A DNA stretch of 60,000 bases from Adiantum capillus-veneris (Eukaryota; Streptophyta; Polypodiopsida; Polypodiales; Pteridaceae), in assembly GCA_014529385.2 (NCBI GenBank), contig CM043967.1, forward strand, positions 5,969,001 to 6,029,000, in the 5' to 3' direction. Positions 57,560 through 60,000 of this stretch are shown piece after piece. The position numbers were made by a program, and so were the translations under genes. The notes beneath the pieces were generated by a model that made no database searches, had not been told where the DNA came from, and saw only the letters and a list, made by a program, of their open reading frames with translations. Numbering within the stretch: the stretch's first letter is position 1; every line of letters begins with the position of its first letter.

Positions 57560-57564
57560 CTTGA

Positions 57565-58491
57565 GATGTAAATCCCAAAACTTGTCTACATACTTGTGGA
57601 TAGACTCATGAGAGAGAAGCTATAAGATGCGCCATTTGGTAAGCACTTTGTCCTTTGCCTCGCTTGCAAGGAATTTCTTCATGATGGAAACTCTATGAGT
57701 TTTCCATGTCTCTGGGACTTCACCATTTCCACGAAGGCTAGCCCACCATTGACGAGCTGATTTTTGGAAGTGCATAACTACATGGAGTAGCTTGGAGGAC
57801 TCCGTAAAGCCCTCGTCTCCTAAGGCCACATGAAATTACTGGATGAAGGCCAACACTTTGTTGTAGCACCAAAGGTGCCATCATAGGTGAGAAAAGAGTC
57901 ACTCTTTCCTCCCTTTTTGAACTTCTTTAGCTTTTGTGACCTTCGCCATGCACAGTATGATTTGCAATGCCCTCCCCTATTGAATTCTCTAGGAGAAAAG
58001 CCATAGATTTCATCGGAAGAGGAGGAAGGTGAAGAAGAAGTAGAAGAGGGTGACCTCTTTTTTGCCCTTTTCTTCCTTTGTTTCCTCTCTTGCCTTTCAG
58101 AATAACAAGGAGAAGGACTATGTGTTGATCTTTTCCTCTTGAGAGGAGTTGGAGATCTTCTAGACCGCCGTCTTTGTGGAGCCACATCTTCAGAGGAACT
58201 TAAACTTTCATTGCTTTCTTGCTCTTTGGATTCCTCCTCTCATATGGGAGAGTCTTCTTTTGGGGTCTCTTCAAGAGGCCTCCTAAGCTCTCTCTCCTCT
58301 TCGAGAGGAAGGGAAATCCCATAAGCGCGAAGTTGTTTAGTAACTTTGGCTTGCAAAGCAGGGTTGCCCAAAGCTTGCTACAACCTAGTAACAAGATAAT
58401 TTACAAACATGGGGGCATCATCATTAGCACCTTCATGTGCAAAATCAAAGCTATCAATATTCATTCTACTCTCTTGGTTATTTTCAGCCAT
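57565..58491 (-). pseudogene. Gypsy gag, element B, 5' part
   Basis: ATG at 58,491 (MAENNQESRMNIDSFDFAHE), then NYLVTRL, a basic linker (RRRSRRSPTPLKRKRSTHSP, about 58,180-58,060) and the capsid core ARQWWASLRGNGEVPETWKT and HRVSIMKKFLASEAKDKVL (57,750-57,630). It continues after the nested element at 54,225. Aligns with the element A gag throughout. Frameshifts separate the pieces. Confidence 0.82.
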
Positions 58492-58892
58492 GTTAACAAA
58501 ATTTATGTACGTACTTAGTGTATGCTTTGGCAATTCCAAACCTTAGTTTCTACTCCTATTAGCCTTTGAAAATTGACTCTTAAGTATCTACACCCACGGC
58601 TCGAAGTGGTTAGATTTAGAAAGTAGCGGAGTAAGTCTAACATAGCAGAGTTGTCGAGGGCTAACTCCTTTTGGACTTCTTATGGATCAATAATGGTAAA
58701 TCCGTAGGCAAGTCTAAAAAGACTCCATTATTAATTCCAAAGCTCCCGAGGTGTGCACCATATCCCACATAGTGGGCTCAACAAAACGGATAATAGATCC
58801 CAGTCCCACTTACCTTAATATAATTGACAAAATCAACCATTTATAGGCTACTTAGGGACCTCTCTTCTTAAGCAAGAAAAGAGAAACCAAAT

Positions 58893-58904
58893 GCTCTGAT
58901 ACCA
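58893..58904 (-). promoter_or_regulatory. Primer binding site, gypsy element B
   Basis: The minus strand reads TGGTATCAGAGC (exact tRNA-iMet site). The LTR starts at 58,906. Confidence 0.9.
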
Positions 58905-58905
58905 A

Positions 58906-59480
58906 TGTAATGGAATTGGCCTATTAAGTTGAGTAGGGGAAATTAGAGAGAGTACTTATGTGGAATTACTTTGTGAGCATAGCGGGTGTACATAATAAAT
59001 GGTAGCAACATAATCATAGAATTTAATTTAACATGGCATGAACAATACTTTTGCAAAAGAGAGAATTTAGAGAACATGACAACAGTTGAGGGCCAGATTT
59101 ATGTGGAGCCGGCAATTCCCCCTCCAATGGTATTTGTATTATGTTTTCTCCCATCAAGAGAGACTTGTTACAATACAGTATTTGTGTTCTTTGTGACCTA
59201 GGTGATGCAATGAATATGGAAAGCTTCATGCATCACGAGTATAACATAAACTTTTGAGGAAAGCATTAACTATCCCAAGACCTCAAACACCTTCAAAGGT
59301 GGAGAGAGCTAGCAGGAGGGAATGAGGGTAGGGAAGAGGAAGAAAAAACATTTCATAGGAGAAAGGATTAGTTCCTCATTTATCATCACTCTTCATGCTA
59401 GCATACATAATAGCATAGTAATGAAGATGGAGAAGATGGCAAGCATGCAAACTACTGCAAACATAATCATAAAGCTAACT
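58906..59480 (-). mobile_element. 5' LTR of gypsy element B (start; right end not determined)
   Basis: Starts TGTAATGG and follows the element A LTRs (catggcatgaacaa, tcaagagagacttg, gatgcaatgaatatgg, cttcatgcatcacga) to about 59,445, then homology fades. It may continue beyond the window. Confidence 0.7.
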
Positions 59481-59811
<331 letters not shown>

Positions 59812-60000
59812 GCCAACTTGATACGTTGTGAAAGTCCTGAGTTATCCACTCAAGCTCAACAGAAGGAGAACGCTTTCAGCAGCTAGTGTTTCTCCCTACC
59901 CTTTGAACATTCCAAAGCTAACTAGCTTCAAACATGCACACTTGTAAGCTCTACAAAAAAGAGAGAGATGGTTTGGGCCTCTTCTTTAGCTCTAAACCTG

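Larger units (their letters stand above)
54226..57564 (-). mobile_element. Complete nested copia-type TR-GAG element with 5-bp target duplication
   Basis: LTRs at 54,231-54,549 and 57,220-57,559, flanked by cttga at 54,226-54,230 and 57,560-57,564. Removing the element and one cttga restores gypsy gag sequence that matches the uninterrupted copy at 45,600-45,680. Primer binding site and polypurine tract place it on the minus strand. The internal 2.67 kb encode only gag; no protease, integrase or reverse transcriptase is present, so it is non-autonomous and of the type called TR-GAG. Total 3,329 bp without target repeats. Confidence 0.93.

Overview
This window is nuclear DNA of a land plant with a large, repeat-packed genome. 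The evidence is plant-type Ty3/gypsy and Ty1/copia retrotransposons with tRNA-Met-type primer binding sites, plus hAT, MULE and CACTA (tnp2) transposases and long GA/CT/CA/TA microsatellites. I see no rRNA, tRNA, organelle or bacterial signal. A fern or another non-model plant would fit, but I cannot fix the species. I recognise no ordinary single-copy host gene; almost every readable protein is a transposon protein, and most are broken by stops, frameshifts, deletions or nested insertions.

Layout. (1) 1-1.55 kb: 3' end of a plus-strand gypsy element whose integrase C-terminus runs in one frame into a second, retropepsin-like domain; a polypurine tract follows. (2) 2.9-5.1 kb: three ~280-bp leader-type repeats, then a decayed, unrecognised ~470-codon reading frame. 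(3) 5.9-8.9 kb: a MULE-derived fragment with a (GA)70 tract, an LTR edge, and a minus-strand gag with an ~831-bp tandem duplication. (4) 9.4-10.0 kb: a ~293-bp duplication with unequal poly-G runs. (5) 10.4-18.45 kb: the most striking block. Two inward-facing GC-rich promoters, each next to its own tandem-repeat array, flank a BED/hAT transposase (+), a RING protein (-) and a protein kinase (-). (6) 18.5-20.5 kb: decayed MULE with a SWIM zinc finger. (7) 20.9-23.1 kb: microsatellites, then an LTR plus primer binding site of a different gypsy lineage that cuts into (8) a minus-strand copia element, 23.1-27.9 kb, with an intact 5' LTR. (9) 28.4-34.0 kb: a plus-strand gypsy-like element with a very long leader holding a ~286-bp array built around an 18-bp palindrome, then gag with three CCHC-like knuckles. 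(10) 34.7-35.4 kb: minus-strand integrase/chromodomain fragment. (11) 35.4-42.5 kb: decayed accessory ORFs with a retropepsin-like domain and repeated IWVPK motifs, a 1.6-kb tandem duplication, a polypurine tract and an LTR. (12) 42.6-47.8 kb: minus-strand gypsy deletion derivative with a ~2.2-kb LTR, gag joined directly to the chromodomain end. (13) 47.9-51.5 kb: plus-strand CACTA tnp2 remains. (14) 51.5-59.5 kb: a second copy of the same minus-strand gypsy family, with a complete, younger copia-type TR-GAG element (54,231-57,559) nested in its gag.

The nesting gives a relative order. The TR-GAG element is the youngest dated event: its LTRs differ at about 8 substitutions by eye, it has a 5-bp target duplication, and an empty-site paralogue lies at 45.6 kb. 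The gypsy copy it sits in is older, and the other gypsy, copia, CACTA and MULE remains are older or undatable. The 10.4-18.4 kb hAT/RING/kinase block has the best preserved reading frames in the window and is the best candidate for an undescribed composite mobile element. Its exact ends, and whether the kinase and RING genes really move with the transposase, cannot be shown from one copy.
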